Counted from the first letter of the stretch, positions 17,435-29,681 are shown. The stretch is DNA of 64,000 nucleotides from Roseisalinus antarcticus (GCF_900172355.1 NZ_FWFZ01000011.1:62001-126000); one strand, 5' to 3'. The notes: generated by a model from the sequence alone, not told the origin. Numbers and translations: made by a program.

Positions 17435-17860
17435 ATGCATCCCACCGAAAAGGTCGTCCGCCAGTTTCACGAATCCTGGGACATGCGCGATCCCGACCGC
17501 GGGGCGGAAGTGATCGCCGACGATTGCGCCTTCGAGGATATCGCCCGCGGCGAGAAGCTTCCGGGCAAGGACGCCTACAAGGCCGATTATCATCGCTGGC
17601 GCGAGGCCTTCCCGGACGGGCTGTGCAAGGTCGAGAATGTCATCGTCAGCCTCGACGGCGAATGGGCCACGGTCGAATTCCGCAATTCCGGCACCCATAC
17701 CGGGGTTCTGAGATCCAGCCTCGGAGACTTCCCCCCGACCGGCAAGAAGGCCGAAGTCCGCTATTGTTCGGTGATGCGTGTCAGGGACGGCATGGTCGTC
17801 GAAGGCCGGGATTACTACGACAGCGCCACGATCGCGCGACAGTTGGGATTGGTCGACTGA
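17435..17860 (+). CDS. SnoaL-like / ester cyclase family protein
   Basis: A 141-residue single-domain alpha+beta barrel protein of the SnoaL-like type (NTF2 fold). FHESWDMRDPDRGAEVIADDC, the HRWREAFPDG segment and the final RDYYDSATIARQLGL are the usual blocks. Family members include polyketide cyclases and many proteins of unknown activity, so the substrate cannot be named. The start has an AAAGGA site. It lies alone between cpdB and a convergent secreted-protein gene. Confidence 0.85.
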   Translation: MHPTEKVVRQFHESWDMRDPDRGAEVIADDCAFEDIARGEKLPGKDAYKADYHRWREAFPDGLCKVENVIVSLDGEWATVEFRNSGTHTGVLRSSLGDFPPTGKKAEVRYCSVMRVRDGMVVEGRDYYDSATIARQLGLVD

Positions 17861-18007
17861 CCGACCGGGCCACCGCGCCTTTCCGCGCAAGTGGCGATGT
17901 CGGTCCGACAGCATAGCCAAGGTTGAACAGAAGGCCGCGCGGCCCGCTGCGAGGGCTTCCCGGGATCGCCCTCCGGATCAGGCTATCCCCAAGTCGGTGC
18001 GCCACGC

Positions 18008-18037
18008 AAAAAAAGGAGCCGTCCTCGCAGACGGCCC
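18008..18037 (-). terminator. Intrinsic terminator of the secreted-protein gene
   Basis: GCCGTC and GACGGC pair around a TGCGAG loop, followed on the minus strand by seven T residues, directly after the stop at 18071. Confidence 0.85.
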
Positions 18038-18070
18038 CATGTCATTCGAAACCTTTGTCGACGACGGCGC

Positions 18071-18565
18071 TCAGCGGGCGAAAGTCTCCATCCGCAGCTG
18101 CGCGTTGCAATACTGGCCGTCGAAAGTGCCGATCCATATATCCATCCGACCGTTGGACGGCCGGCTCAGGCTGATCCGGGGGTCTAGGTTGCCGTTGTCA
18201 TCGTCGTCGAAATACCAGTTCGCCGAGCCGGTGTTGATCAACAGCGCCGCATCGCACTCGCTGACCACCGAGACGACCAGCCGGACGCTGCCCATGTTGG
18301 ACAGGAAAAAGCTGAAGTCGGGCTGCGTGGTGAAATAGCTCTGACCATAGGACAGGCGGTCGGAGCCGAGGTTGTTGTAGATATGCGGACATCCGCCAAG
18401 GTTGTTCTGGCCGCCGGCAGTAACATTGAAGAAGCGCGGCGAGCGAAGCTGACCGCCTGTTGTCTGGTACTGTTCGACGCCGCCCGTCGAATATGTCGGG
18501 CATGCCATGGCAGCCCCCGCGCTCAGGCCAACCATGGCGGCGATGACTGCTAGGATCCGTTTCAT
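18071..18565 (-). CDS. Secreted protein with pre-peptidase C-terminal-like domain
   Basis: A 164-residue protein. The signal peptide (MKRILAVIAAMVGLSAGAAMA) ends before a Cys. The mature part resembles the beta-sandwich PPC-like domain: ECDAALLINTGSANWYF, the acidic DDDDNGNLDPRI run, then GRMDIWIGTFDGQYC. Two likely disulfides come from four Cys. It is transcribed alone, with its own terminator. The role is unknown. PPC domains often occur in secreted enzymes but here no catalytic domain is attached. Confidence 0.78.
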   Translation of the reverse strand: MKRILAVIAAMVGLSAGAAMACPTYSTGGVEQYQTTGGQLRSPRFFNVTAGGQNNLGGCPHIYNNLGSDRLSYGQSYFTTQPDFSFFLSNMGSVRLVVSVVSECDAALLINTGSANWYFDDDDNGNLDPRISLSRPSNGRMDIWIGTFDGQYCNAQLRMETFAR

Positions 18566-18869
18566 TCTCTCACCTGTCGTTCTCAATAATGTGCGACGAC
18601 GATAGCGGACAACCGCCGAGCAGCGTTAGCAAAAAATCGCGCTACGCCGGTCTGCGGTTCCTGTTTTTGCGTTCATGTGTCCAGAACTGGCCGGCCGTGC
18701 GCGTCTCCGCCGCCCGCGCGGAGCATCCTGCCCGCGCAGAGAACGCCCGCGCCCCGGTCCGAGCCCCTTGTCGTATCTGTTGAAGTTCGCGACCGTGTCG
18801 GTCGCGGTCACCACACGGGCTTTTGTCCGCTTGGGGCCTGATTTTCCGCAGGTGCCAGGCGCACCCATC

Positions 18870-20058
18870 ACATCGATTGAAGATGCAGTTTCCGCGCTCG
18901 GGGAGACGCAAGAAAACTTGGAGAACCAAATCGAAGACACGCGTCGCTCCTATGCCGCGAAGCGCACCACTTTGAAAAAGTTGGAGCAACAAGTCGCAGA
19001 TCACGATGAAAAGCTCTCTACTGCAGAGCTCGGCGTGTATGAGCCGCATTTCGATTTCGAATATTCTGACGAGTAAAAACAAGAGATCAAGCGCATCCGG
19101 GACTGTCAAAAGGCGATGGTGTCGGCCAAGACATCGACCCTCTGTCCGACTGACTGGCAAGTGGATGGAAGCCGCGCCAAGGGCCAAACCATGATTAACC
19201 GGCAGACTCGGCTAAGCCTGCGTGCTTTCAACAATGAATGCGAAGCGGCCATCGAAAACGCACGTTGGAACAACGGGAACGCAATGGAAATGCGTATCCA
19301 CAACGCAGCCAAGCAAATCGACAAAGCCAATGACTCCATGAGCCTGCGTCTCAGCGAGCAATATGTCAGCCTCAAATTGGACGAATTGCATGCGACCCAC
19401 GAATACCGCGAGCGCCTCAAGATCGAGAAGCATGAGCGCACAGAACTTGTGCGGACGGAACGTGAAGAGAAGAAGCTGTTGGCGGAAGCTGACGCCGCAG
19501 AGCGCGAAGAAGAACGGTATCAGAAGCTCTTGAGCAAGGCGCGGTCTGAGGCGGGTGTTGATGACGACCGCATCGCAGAGCTTGAAGCGGCCTTGGCAGA
19601 GGCGCACGCCACCAGCGAACGCGCTCGAGCAATGGCTGAGATGACCAAATCCGGCTACGTCTATGTCATCTCCAAGATCGGCTCTTTTGGCGAGGATGTC
19701 GTCAAGATCGGTTTGATCACGGCGGCTTGAGCCAGACGACCGCGCAAAGGAACTTGGTGACGCAAGCGTCCCGTTCGGCTTCGACACCCACGCTATGGTC
19801 TACTCGGACGAAGCCCCAGCCTTAGAAAGTGCCCTTCACAAAGAATTCTCGAACCGCCGCGTGAACGCATCCAACATGCGCAAAGAGTTCTTCCGCGTTG
19901 GCTTGGATGAGGTCGAAGAAGCCGTAAGAAGGCTTGCGCCTTCTGCAAGCTTTTTCTCAGACCGAGAGGCACAGGAGCGGCACGAAACACTCGCGCGCCG
20001 CAATGAGGCGTTGAAGGATGGGTCAAGACCATCTGACGAATTGCCAGAAGCCATTTAG
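18870..20058 (+). pseudogene. Decayed DUF4041 / T5orf172 (GIY-YIG-like) protein
   Basis: Three pieces of one gene can be read. The coiled-coil part with DUF4041 (RRSYAAKRTT to VYEPHFDF, then WQVDGSRAKGQT and LRAFNNECEAAI) is interrupted by TAA at 19074, where a Tyr or similar is expected. It continues in the same frame to YVYVISKIGSFGEDVVKIGL, the start of the T5orf172 domain. A one-base insertion near 19715-19720 then shifts frame, and RRLEPDDRAKELGDASVPF continues to the end at 20058. The N-terminus is absent. GC is visibly lower than the flanks, suggesting acquired DNA. Intact relatives are often carried by phages and mobile regions. Confidence 0.82.
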
Positions 20059-20135
20059 CCCCGGGAAAGCCGCTGTTGGCTCAAGCGCAGAGAAAGTCGA
20101 CTTGATCCGCCTAGCCGACATCCGACATCCCACAC

Positions 20136-20169
20136 AACGAAACTGCCCCCGCAGGTTTCTGCGAGGGCA
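20136..20169 (-). terminator. Probable terminator after tig
   Basis: A hairpin (TGCCC-CGCAG pairing with CTGCG-GGGCA, one mismatch, 4-base loop) followed on the minus strand by GTTTCGTT. It lies 115 bases past the tig stop, so it is a moderate candidate. Confidence 0.55.
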
Positions 20170-20282
20170 TTGGCCAGTCGGTCTGGCGTGTCACTTGGGA
20201 TCAGACGTGGTTTTTCAACACATCCGCTGGGAGGCTGGGACCCGGTCGCGCCCCCCTCGATCCTACCGACACTTGGCGCCGA

Positions 20283-21608
20283 TCACTCGTCTTCGAGCTT
20301 CTCGACCGCGCTCTGCAACTCTTCCTTCGAGACCGTCGTTTCGGTGACATCGGCCTTTTCAAAGATCATGTCCACGACCTTGTCCTCGAACAGAGGCGCC
20401 TGGATCTGCTGACGCATCTGGGCGTTCTGCTGCACGAATTCGAAGAACTGACGCTCCTGCCCCGGGTATTGCCGGGCCTGGTTCATGACCGCCTGGGTCA
20501 TCTCGGCGTCGGTCACCTGGACCTCGGCGCGCTGGCCGACCTCGGCCAGGAAAAGGCCCAGCTTCACCCGCCGCTCGGCGAGCGCCTTGTGCTCGTCCGT
20601 GGTCTCGATCTCGGGGTGGTCGTGGCCCTGCACGTCCGGGTTGTCCTCGTGCCACAGCTGGTGGGCGATCTGGCCCGCCTCGGCATCCACCAGGCTGGGG
20701 GGCAGTTCGAACGAGACCTTCTCGTCCAGAATGTCCAGCAGCTTGCGCTTGGCCACGGCCCGCGCGGCCCCCTGGTATTCCTGCACCAGTCGTTCGCGGA
20801 TCTGGCCCTTGAGCGCCCCGAGATCCTCGGCCCCGTATTGCTTGGCAAGCTCGTCGTCGACCTCGGCCGCCACAGGGCCCTTGACCTCCTTGACGGTGAT
20901 GTCGAACACCACGGCCTGTCCGGCCAGGGCCTCGGCCTGGTAATCCTCGGGGAAGGTGATGTCGATCGCCTTCTCCTCGCCCACCTTGACGCCCACAAGC
21001 TGCTCCTCGAAGCCCGGGATGAACGAGCCGGAGCCCAGCGTCAGCGGATAATCCTCGGCCGCGCCGCCCTCGAAGGGCTCGCCGTCCTTCTTGCCGACGA
21101 AGTCGATGACAACCTGGTCGCCATCCTCGGCCGCGCCGTCCTTGGCCTCGAACCGCTGGGCGGACTTGGCGAGGTTTTCAAGCGCCTCGTCCACCGAGGC
21201 CTCGTCGGGCTCGACCGTCATCCGCTCCAGCGTCAGCTCGGTGAAGTCGAACTCGGGGATATCGGGAAGGGCCTCGTAGGTCACGTCGACCACGACGTCG
21301 TCGCCCTCTTTCCACTCCTCGTTGGTCATCTTCATCTCGGGCTGCATCGCCGGGCGGTGGCCGGTCTCATCGAGATGGCTGGTCAGCGCACCGTCCACGC
21401 TTTCTTGCATGGCCTCGCCCATCAGGCGCGGGCCGAATTGCTTGCGCAGCAGCGCCATGGGCACCTTGCCCTTGCGAAAGCCCTTCATTTCCACTTCGGG
21501 CTGGGCTTCCTTGAGCTTCTCCAGCACCTTCGCATCAAGCTCACCCGCCGTGACGGTGATCTGGTAGCCGCGCTTGAGGCCTTCGTTCAGGGTTTCGGTG
21601 ACGTTCAT
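20283..21608 (-). CDS. tig: Trigger factor
   Basis: A 441-residue ribosome-associated chaperone and peptidyl-prolyl isomerase that meets nascent chains at the exit tunnel. The ribosome-binding signature appears as [17 protein letters not shown] near residue 45. The FKBP domain ([20 protein letters not shown] region) follows, then the helical C-terminal arms with [15 protein letters not shown]. The start follows GAGGAT. It ends with acidic residues. It is monocistronic, upstream being the tRNA-Leu gene. Confidence 0.97.
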   Translation of the reverse strand: MNVTETLNEGLKRGYQITVTAGELDAKVLEKLKEAQPEVEMKGFRKGKVPMALLRKQFGPRLMGEAMQESVDGALTSHLDETGHRPAMQPEMKMTNEEWKEGDDVVVDVTYEALPDIPEFDFTELTLERMTVEPDEASVDEALENLAKSAQRFEAKDGAAEDGDQVVIDFVGKKDGEPFEGGAAEDYPLTLGSGSFIPGFEEQLVGVKVGEEKAIDITFPEDYQAEALAGQAVVFDITVKEVKGPVAAEVDDELAKQYGAEDLGALKGQIRERLVQEYQGAARAVAKRKLLDILDEKVSFELPPSLVDAEAGQIAHQLWHEDNPDVQGHDHPEIETTDEHKALAERRVKLGLFLAEVGQRAEVQVTDAEMTQAVMNQARQYPGQERQFFEFVQQNAQMRQQIQAPLFEDKVVDMIFEKADVTETTVSKEELQSAVEKLEDE

Positions 21609-21768
21609 CGTGATCCTCGCATGGAAGAAGAATGGGGCCGCAGCCGGGGAACAGCCCCCGCGGATTTCGAGGTCTTCTAGAGGGGGCGCCAATGGGCTTC
21701 AACCCCCATCGTCGCCCTTGCATCCTTGCGCCGAAAGCTGCGATGCCGCGTCTCGGGGCGGCGCGTCG

Positions 21769-21853
21769 TGGTGCGGGTGAAGGGACTCGAACCCCCACGC
21801 CTCGCGGCGCCAGAACCTAAATCTGGTGCGTCTACCAGTTCCGCCACACCCGC
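21769..21853 (-). tRNA. tRNA-Leu (anticodon TAG)
   Basis: On the minus strand the acceptor GCGGGTG pairs with CACCCGC, followed by A and an encoded CCA. The anticodon arm is CCAGA-TTTAGGT-TCTGG, giving TAG, which reads CUN leucine codons. The T arm carries GTTCGAGTC. A long variable arm of the class II type is present, as expected for leucine. Confidence 0.95.
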
Positions 21854-21994
21854 ACACACACCCGTTTCGCGCGCCCGCACGTCACGTTCAAGGGCAATTC
21901 GGCGCGGCAAGTTGCATAAAATGCATGACGTAAACACTCTCTTTATCTATCCTGTCCCCAATCAGAGGCAGACATACCAGAGCGGGAATACGCC

Positions 21995-22501
21995 ATGGAC
22001 AGCAGGGTCAAGCCCGACGCGGAGCGCGTCGGCGGGAACAATCGCATGGGCAGCGGGGGCCGGACGGCCGGCAGGACGGGGCTCTGCGCCGGCACGGACG
22101 TGCTGACGCTGGAGGGGTCGATGCCGGTCGACCATCTCGCCCCCGGCGACCGGATCATCACCCGCGACACCGGCATGGCCGTGCTGCGAGAGCTGCGCTG
22201 CCTGCGCACCCGATACATCCCGGTGACCTTCCGCGCGGGCTCTCTGGGCCATACCCGCCCCGATCGCGACACGACCCTGCCCGACGGCACGCTGGTCCAT
22301 GTCCGCGACTGGCGGGCCCGTGCCCTCTTCGGCGCCCCGACGGCCACGGTGCCGGCCGCCCGGCTGGTGGATGGAGAGTTCGTGTCAAGCGGGGCCCCGA
22401 TCACCGGGCGGCTCTACCAGTTGGTCTTCGACACCGCCCATATCCTCTATGCCGACGGCCTGGAGATCGCGGCCGGCATCGACCCGGACCAGCCCGGCTA
22501 G
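21995..22501 (+). CDS. Hint-domain-like protein with altered active-site block
   Basis: A 168-residue protein of the Hint_2 family, the hedgehog/intein-like fold common in Rhodobacteraceae surface proteins. GLCAGTDVLTLEGSMPVDHLAPGDRIITRD matches the first Hint block, and FDTAHILYADGLEIAAG matches the last. The usual SPxHR block is replaced here by an unrelated DTTLPDGTLV stretch, so autoprocessing may be lost. There is no attached passenger domain, and no signal peptide is obvious. AT-rich DNA lies upstream. Confidence 0.75.
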   Translation: MDSRVKPDAERVGGNNRMGSGGRTAGRTGLCAGTDVLTLEGSMPVDHLAPGDRIITRDTGMAVLRELRCLRTRYIPVTFRAGSLGHTRPDRDTTLPDGTLVHVRDWRARALFGAPTATVPAARLVDGEFVSSGAPITGRLYQLVFDTAHILYADGLEIAAGIDPDQPG

Positions 22502-22579
22502 GCGCCGAAACCGAGGACGCGCCCCCAAGGGACGGTGGGCGGGGCGATGCGCGGCACGCGCGAGCGTCGTCCTCCGACC

Positions 22580-24723
<2,144 letters not shown>

Positions 24724-24768
24724 ACAACCACGTCAAAAGACTATCTGATAGAAGGGGAAACCACTCAG

Positions 24769-26175
24769 ATGAGCAATGCTGATGTTCTCAAGCTGATCAA
24801 GGACGAAGAGGTCGAGTACGTCGACATTCGTTTCACCGACCCGCGCGGCAAGCTGCAGCACGTGACGGTCATGGCCGACCAGGTCGACGAGGAGTTCCTC
24901 GAGGAAGGCTTCATGTTCGACGGCTCCTCCATCGCCGGCTGGAAGTCGATCGAGGAATCCGACATGAAACTGATGCCCGACCCGGGCAGCGTCTATGTCG
25001 ACCCGTTCTATGCCGAAAAGACCGTCTGCCTGCACTGCACCGTGGTCGAGCCCGACACCGGCGAGAGCTATGACCGCGACCCCCGAGGCACCGCAGAGCG
25101 GGCCGAGGCCTACCTCAAGGCCAGCGGCATCGGCGACACCTCGTACTGGGGCCCCGAGGCGGAGTTCTTCCTGTTCGACGACGTCCGCTATTCGGTCGGG
25201 ATCAACAAGGTCTCCTACCAGGTCGACGCGATCGACGCGTCGTGGAACACCGACACCGAATACGAGGTCGGCAACACCGGCCACCGTCCCGGCGTCAAGG
25301 GCGGCTACTTCCCCGTGAACCCGGTCGACGACGCGCAGGACATCCGCTCCGAGATGCTGTCGACCATGAAGAAGATCGGCATGAAGGTGGACAAGCACCA
25401 CCATGAGGTCGCCTCCTGCCAGCACGAGCTTGGCCTGATCTTCGGCTCGCTGACCCACCAGGCCGACGAGATCCAGAAGTACAAGTACGTGATCCACAAC
25501 GTGGCCCAGGCCTACGGCAAGTCGGCGACCTTCATGCCCAAGCCGATCTCGGGCGACAACGGCACCGGCATGCACGTCAACATGTCGATCTTCAAGGACG
25601 GCAAGCCGCTGTTTGCCGGCGACAAATACGCCGACCTGTCGGACGAGGCGCTGTGGTTCATCGGCGGCATCCTCAAGCATGCCAAGTCGCTGAATGCCTT
25701 CACCAACCCCTCGACCAACTCCTACAAGCGTCTGATCCCGGGCTTTGAGGCCCCCGTTCTGCGCGCCTATTCCGCGCGCAACCGCTCCGGCTGCGTCCGG
25801 ATCCCGTGGGCCGAGAACCCCAAGGCAAAGCGCGTCGAAGCGCGTTTCCCCGATCCGGCGGCGAACCCCTACCTCGCCTTCTCCGCCCTGCTGATGGCCG
25901 GGATCGACGGCATCAAGAACAAGATCGACCCCGGCGCCGCGTCGGACAAGGATCTCTACGACCTGCCCCCCGAAGAGCTGGCCGGGATCCCCACGGTCTG
26001 CGCCTCGCTGCGCGAAGCGCTCGACGAGCTGGCCGCCGATCACGAGTACCTGCTCGCCGGCGACGTCTTCACCAAGAACCAGATCGAGGGTTACATGGAT
26101 CTGAAGTGGGAAGAGGTCTATGCCTACGAGCACACGCCGCACCCGATCGAGTTCAAGATGTACTACAGCTGCTGA
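24769..26175 (+). CDS. glnA: Glutamine synthetase, type I
   Basis: A 468-residue ammonia-assimilating enzyme (glutamate + NH3 + ATP to glutamine). [18 protein letters not shown], the [13 protein letters not shown] metal-site block, the ATP block [16 protein letters not shown] and the NRSGCVRIP loop are intact. The adenylylation Tyr lies in [10 protein letters not shown] near residue 397, so activity is probably controlled by GlnE. Intrinsic terminator directly downstream. Confidence 0.98.
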   Translation: MSNADVLKLIKDEEVEYVDIRFTDPRGKLQHVTVMADQVDEEFLEEGFMFDGSSIAGWKSIEESDMKLMPDPGSVYVDPFYAEKTVCLHCTVVEPDTGESYDRDPRGTAERAEAYLKASGIGDTSYWGPEAEFFLFDDVRYSVGINKVSYQVDAIDASWNTDTEYEVGNTGHRPGVKGGYFPVNPVDDAQDIRSEMLSTMKKIGMKVDKHHHEVASCQHELGLIFGSLTHQADEIQKYKYVIHNVAQAYGKSATFMPKPISGDNGTGMHVNMSIFKDGKPLFAGDKYADLSDEALWFIGGILKHAKSLNAFTNPSTNSYKRLIPGFEAPVLRAYSARNRSGCVRIPWAENPKAKRVEARFPDPAANPYLAFSALLMAGIDGIKNKIDPGAASDKDLYDLPPEELAGIPTVCASLREALDELAADHEYLLAGDVFTKNQIEGYMDLKWEEVYAYEHTPHPIEFKMYYSC

Positions 26176-26199
26176 TCAGGTCTGCATTCCCGATCACGG

Positions 26200-26226
26200 A
26201 TGGGCGCCCTGCGGGGCGCCCATTTT
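26200..26226 (+). terminator. Intrinsic terminator after glnA
   Basis: ATGGGCGCCC pairs with GGGCGCCCAT, followed by TTTCGTT. It lies 25 bases after the glnA stop. Confidence 0.85.
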
Positions 26227-26352
26227 CGTTTCCGGCGTTTCGGGCCGGGGGCCGGGCGGCGATACGCCCGAATTCGGCCCGGGCTGCTCCGCAAAGCTGC
26301 CGCAAACCCTGCGCATCCTCGGCGGAATACGCCCCATGACCCGGACCGACAG

Positions 26353-26787
26353 ATGCGCAGCTATCACCCGCTCGACGAACGCCATCCCCGCAACCGCCGT
26401 CCGCGCGTCGCCGCAACGGTTCCTCTGGCATCCGCCACGCGGGACAAACGCGCGTGGAAACACTCCGCCCGGGATCAGACCGCCCACATCGTCGATACCG
26501 CCGCCGAGGCCAGCGCCACCAAGGCGGCCGGGCGCGCGGCCGAACGGGCGGTCTGGCAGAAGGCCGGCCTCTGGGGTCGGATCGGGCCGCTCGGCACGAT
26601 CAACGGCCTCCGCGCCTGGAGCGCCGGCCGAAAGGGGCGCGGGGTCTCCGGGCTCGGCCGTCTCGCGACCATCCTGGGCGCGATCCTCCTCTATCTGGCG
26701 CTCGGCCCTTCGTTCCTGAGCCTTGAGCTCGCGCCGAACTTCACCGGCGGCGGCGCACTCGATGCGTCGATGAACACGGTCGACTAG
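26353..26787 (+). CDS. Hypothetical small protein with C-terminal membrane helix
   Basis: A 144-residue protein that I do not recognise. It is basic and His/Arg-rich at the N-terminus, has an alanine-rich helix (TAAEASATKAAGRAAERAVW) and one likely membrane helix (LATILGAILLYLALGPSFL) followed by a short tail. It begins 178 bases after the glnA stop, past the terminator, and converges with the DUF3445 gene. The start is uncertain because the frame is open further upstream. Coding is plausible from composition but not proven. Confidence 0.5.
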   Translation: MRSYHPLDERHPRNRRPRVAATVPLASATRDKRAWKHSARDQTAHIVDTAAEASATKAAGRAAERAVWQKAGLWGRIGPLGTINGLRAWSAGRKGRGVSGLGRLATILGAILLYLALGPSFLSLELAPNFTGGGALDASMNTVD

Positions 26788-26796
26788 GGGCCCGCC

Positions 26797-27537
26797 TCAG
26801 GCCTTGGCGACCGTGGTATGGATCGCGAACAGCATGGCCCCGGTGCCCGGAAGGCGCAGGACCGTCTGACGCTCGGACCGCAGATAGCACGGGGCGCCTG
26901 AAATCTTCTCTTTCGCCTCGTCCTCGCGCAGCGGCAGGAACAGGTCGGGGCGGTTGTAGCCGTGCAAATTGGCACGCCATATCGGCCGCCCTGGCCGCAC
27001 TGCATCAAAAAACCGCTGAACGCGCCGTCCGACATCCGCGTCATAGGGAGGCACCGGCCGGTGGATGCGGCTGAGCGGCCGGCCCAGTTTCTGGGCCAGG
27101 GTCCAGCCCGCCGGAAAACACAATGACGCTGCTACCAGCACATGCTCGTCGCCGCGTTTTTCAAGCAGGCACAGATCCTCCGCCAGCACGTCGTTCAGGC
27201 TCTCCAGAACCCGGGCGGGATCAAGAACCGCCACCTTGCCCGACGGCCCCTCCACACGGTCGCCCTTCACGCCAAAACCGTCGTGGTCGCACAGCGCCTG
27301 CCGGACAACCTCGAACAGGTCCTCAAGGTTGGGCCGAGTGCCGGGCAGCGCGTCGAGAACCAGCCGGCCCTTTTCCGACAGAAGCCGCGCCCTCTCGGCC
27401 AGCTGGGCGCCGTGGGCGGCATCGACGGTGATCCAGGACCCCTCGACCGGCTGCATCCTGGGCAGGGGGGCGGCGGCCGCGCGGCGCAGCGGCTCGGGGA
27501 TGGCAGGCTGAAGGACCGGTTCGCTCATATCGCTCAT
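26797..27537 (-). CDS. DUF3445 protein (heme-dependent oxidative N-demethylase-like)
   Basis: A 246-residue protein of the DUF3445 family, whose characterised member is a heme-dependent oxidative N-demethylase subunit. Family blocks visible are the LCLLEKRGDEHVLVAASLCFPAGW region, KLGRPLSRIHRPVP and a final LRLPGTGAMLFAIHT. Here it stands alone, without the partner subunits of the amine demethylase complex, so the substrate is unknown. The start MSDMSEP or MSEP (27528) is ambiguous. It is divergent from the hydrolase-OsmC gene. Confidence 0.8.
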   Translation of the reverse strand: MSDMSEPVLQPAIPEPLRRAAAAPLPRMQPVEGSWITVDAAHGAQLAERARLLSEKGRLVLDALPGTRPNLEDLFEVVRQALCDHDGFGVKGDRVEGPSGKVAVLDPARVLESLNDVLAEDLCLLEKRGDEHVLVAASLCFPAGWTLAQKLGRPLSRIHRPVPPYDADVGRRVQRFFDAVRPGRPIWRANLHGYNRPDLFLPLREDEAKEKISGAPCYLRSERQTVLRLPGTGAMLFAIHTTVAKA

Positions 27538-27621
27538 GCTCCGAGACTGCCAAAGCCGCGGCCGATTGGACATCCCGAACCGCAAGGACCGCCCCTCGCC
27601 CGCACACCCGGGGGACCGGAC

Positions 27622-27635
27622 TGACACAATTGTCA
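27622..27635. promoter_or_regulatory. TGACA-N4-TGTCA dyad in divergent promoter
   Basis: An inverted repeat TGACACAATTGTCA between the divergent DUF3445 and hydrolase-OsmC genes. Its symmetry and spacing resemble CRP/FNR-type operators. The regulator cannot be named. Confidence 0.35.
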
Positions 27636-27724
27636 CCATGCCGCGCGGCCGGCTCGGCGGGGCTTTCATCCGGCCCTGCCCCGCCCCCACATAAGACTGA
27701 TCGCAGCGCCGAGGATATCCACAG

Positions 27725-28933
27725 ATGCCCACCGACCGATTCACCTTTCCCGGCCATGACGGCGACGCCCTCGCAGCGCAGCTCGACCTGCCCGACGGGC
27801 CGCATCTGGCGACGGCGCTTTTTGCCCATTGTTTCACCTGCGGCAAGGACATCCCCGCGGCGCGACGGATCTCGGCGCGGCTGGCGGCCATGGGGATCGC
27901 GGTCCTGCGCTTCGACTTCACCGGGCTCGGCCATTCCGAAGGCGAGTTCGAGAACACGTCGTTCAGCTCCAACGTGGGCGACCTCAAGGCCGCCTGCGCC
28001 GCACTTGGCGAGCGGGGCATGGCGCCCAGCCTGCTGATCGGCCATTCCCTGGGCGGCGCCGCCGTTCTGCGCGCCGCGTCCGAGATGGCGGGCATCAAGG
28101 GAGTCGTGACGATCGGCGCCCCCTTCGATCCCTCGCATGTCACCCAGCATTTCGACGACGCGATCCCGAAGATCCTCAACGACGGGGTGGCCGAGGTCTC
28201 TCTCGCGGGCCGCCCCTTCCTGATCGGGCGCACCTTTGTCGAGGACATCGCCAAGGGAGCGCTCGCCCCCGCCATCGCCAACCTGAATGCCGCCCTGCTG
28301 GTCATGCACGCGCCGCTGGACGATACCGTCTCCATCGCCAATGCGGCCGAGATCTTCGGCGCTGCGAAACACCCCAAGAGCTTTGTGACCCTCGACGATG
28401 CCGATCACCTGATCAGCCGGTCCGAGGATGCCGAATACGCCGCGGGCATCACCGCCGCCTGGGCCACCCGCTACCTGGATCTCGCCAGCCCCGCCCCGCC
28501 GCCCGGCGTGCCCGAGGGCGTGCTGCGCGTGCGCGAGGCCGATCCCGCGGGCTTTCTCCAGGACATCCAGTCGGGGGCCCATCACCTGCTGGCGGATGAG
28601 CCCGAGTGCTATGGCGGCACCAACAAGGGGCTCAGCCCTTATGGCCTGATCAGCGCCGGCCTCGGGGCCTGCACCTCGATGACGATCCGGATGTATGCCC
28701 GCCGCAAGGGCTGGCCGCTGGAGACGGTGTCGGTCGATGTGCGGCACAACAAGGTCCACGCCCAGGATGCCGATCCGCCGGCCGACCGGGTCGACCATTT
28801 CGTGCGCGACATCCGCCTGACCGGCGCGTTGAGTGCGGATCAGCGCGAGCGCCTTCTGCAGATCGCCGACAAATGCCCGGTCCATCGCAGCCTGGAGCAC
28901 GGCGCGACGATCGAGACCCGCCTGACCGAGTGA
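27725..28933 (+). CDS. Alpha/beta hydrolase fused to OsmC-type peroxidase domain
   Basis: A 402-residue fusion. Residues 1 to about 255 are an alpha/beta hydrolase with nucleophile Ser in [10 protein letters not shown] near residue 108 and a late His in DDADHLI. Residues about 270-402 are an OsmC/Ohr-like domain with the paired reactive Cys in GACTSMTI and DKCPVH. OsmC proteins reduce organic hydroperoxides. A hydrolase that frees a peroxidised acyl group followed by reduction is an attractive but unproven link. The fused architecture is known in proteobacteria. It is convergent with bioY. Confidence 0.92.
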   Translation: MPTDRFTFPGHDGDALAAQLDLPDGPHLATALFAHCFTCGKDIPAARRISARLAAMGIAVLRFDFTGLGHSEGEFENTSFSSNVGDLKAACAALGERGMAPSLLIGHSLGGAAVLRAASEMAGIKGVVTIGAPFDPSHVTQHFDDAIPKILNDGVAEVSLAGRPFLIGRTFVEDIAKGALAPAIANLNAALLVMHAPLDDTVSIANAAEIFGAAKHPKSFVTLDDADHLISRSEDAEYAAGITAAWATRYLDLASPAPPPGVPEGVLRVREADPAGFLQDIQSGAHHLLADEPECYGGTNKGLSPYGLISAGLGACTSMTIRMYARRKGWPLETVSVDVRHNKVHAQDADPPADRVDHFVRDIRLTGALSADQRERLLQIADKCPVHRSLEHGATIETRLTE

Positions 28934-28953
28934 CCGGCCCGCGCACGGACGCG

Positions 28954-28986
28954 AAAAAGGCGCGAGGTTTCCCCCGCGCCTTTCCT
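28954..28986. terminator. Bidirectional terminator between hydrolase-OsmC and bioY
   Basis: AAAGGCGCG pairs with CGCGCCTTT around a C-rich loop, with an A run on the left and T residues on the right. It can serve both convergent genes. Confidence 0.8.
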
Positions 28987-29008
28987 TCCATTCGCGTTGC
29001 GGCCGGGA

Positions 29009-29608
29009 TCAGGTCCGGGCGTTGCCCAGAAGCTTCCAGAGCCCCGGGATCACCAGCGCCGCCAGCACCAGCTTCAACGCATCGCCCAGCAGGAAGTTGG
29101 TCATGCCCCATTGCAGCACGAAGTCCGCGCCGCGCTCTGCCAGGAACAGGTAGGCCATCCAGGGCAGGCCGAAGGCATAGATCACCGCGTTGCCGATCAG
29201 CAGAGCGCCGACCATGCCGGTGACGCTCCGGTCCCAGCCCCGGCGCGCAAGCACGCCCATCACGCCCGCCGCGACCGCGAACCCGACCAGGTAGCCGCCC
29301 GTGGCCCCCATCATGTAGGTCAGCCCGGCGCCCTCACCGGTGAAGACCTGAAAACCGAGCGCACCCAGCGCGAGATAGACGGCAATCGTCGCAAAGCCGA
29401 GGCCCGCACCATAGGTCGCCCCGATCGTCAGCACCGCGAAGGTCTGCATCGTGATCGGCACCGGCCACATGGGCACCCGGATATTCGCCGCAACCACCAT
29501 CGCGGCCACGCCGAGGGCCACCAGAATCACCTGCTTGGCCACGCGGCCCATGCCCTCGCCGGGGCCGATGGCCTCGCTCAGGACCTTGTCTGTCATCGTC
29601 AGAGCCAT
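29009..29608 (-). CDS. bioY: Biotin transporter substrate-binding subunit BioY
   Basis: A 199-residue membrane protein with about six helices, the S-component of the biotin ECF transporter. VPMWPVPITMQTFAVLTIGA and YMMGATGGYLVGF are the BioY signatures. BioM and BioN are not adjacent, so this may be a solitary BioY or use a shared energising module elsewhere. The start follows AAGGGAG. No BioR-type operator was seen upstream. Confidence 0.95.
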   Translation of the reverse strand: MALTMTDKVLSEAIGPGEGMGRVAKQVILVALGVAAMVVAANIRVPMWPVPITMQTFAVLTIGATYGAGLGFATIAVYLALGALGFQVFTGEGAGLTYMMGATGGYLVGFAVAAGVMGVLARRGWDRSVTGMVGALLIGNAVIYAFGLPWMAYLFLAERGADFVLQWGMTNFLLGDALKLVLAALVIPGLWKLLGNART

Positions 29609-29681
29609 GTCGCGCTCCCTTGTCATGAAACCTGTCTTCCGTTCTGACGCATGGTCCGGGATCAGACAAGGCCCGAGAGCG

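Noticed and set aside
18675-18869. Extension of the DUF4041 pseudogene to 18675.
   Set aside because: The frame is open, but the translated sequence there shows no similarity to the family and has the GC-rich composition of the flank.
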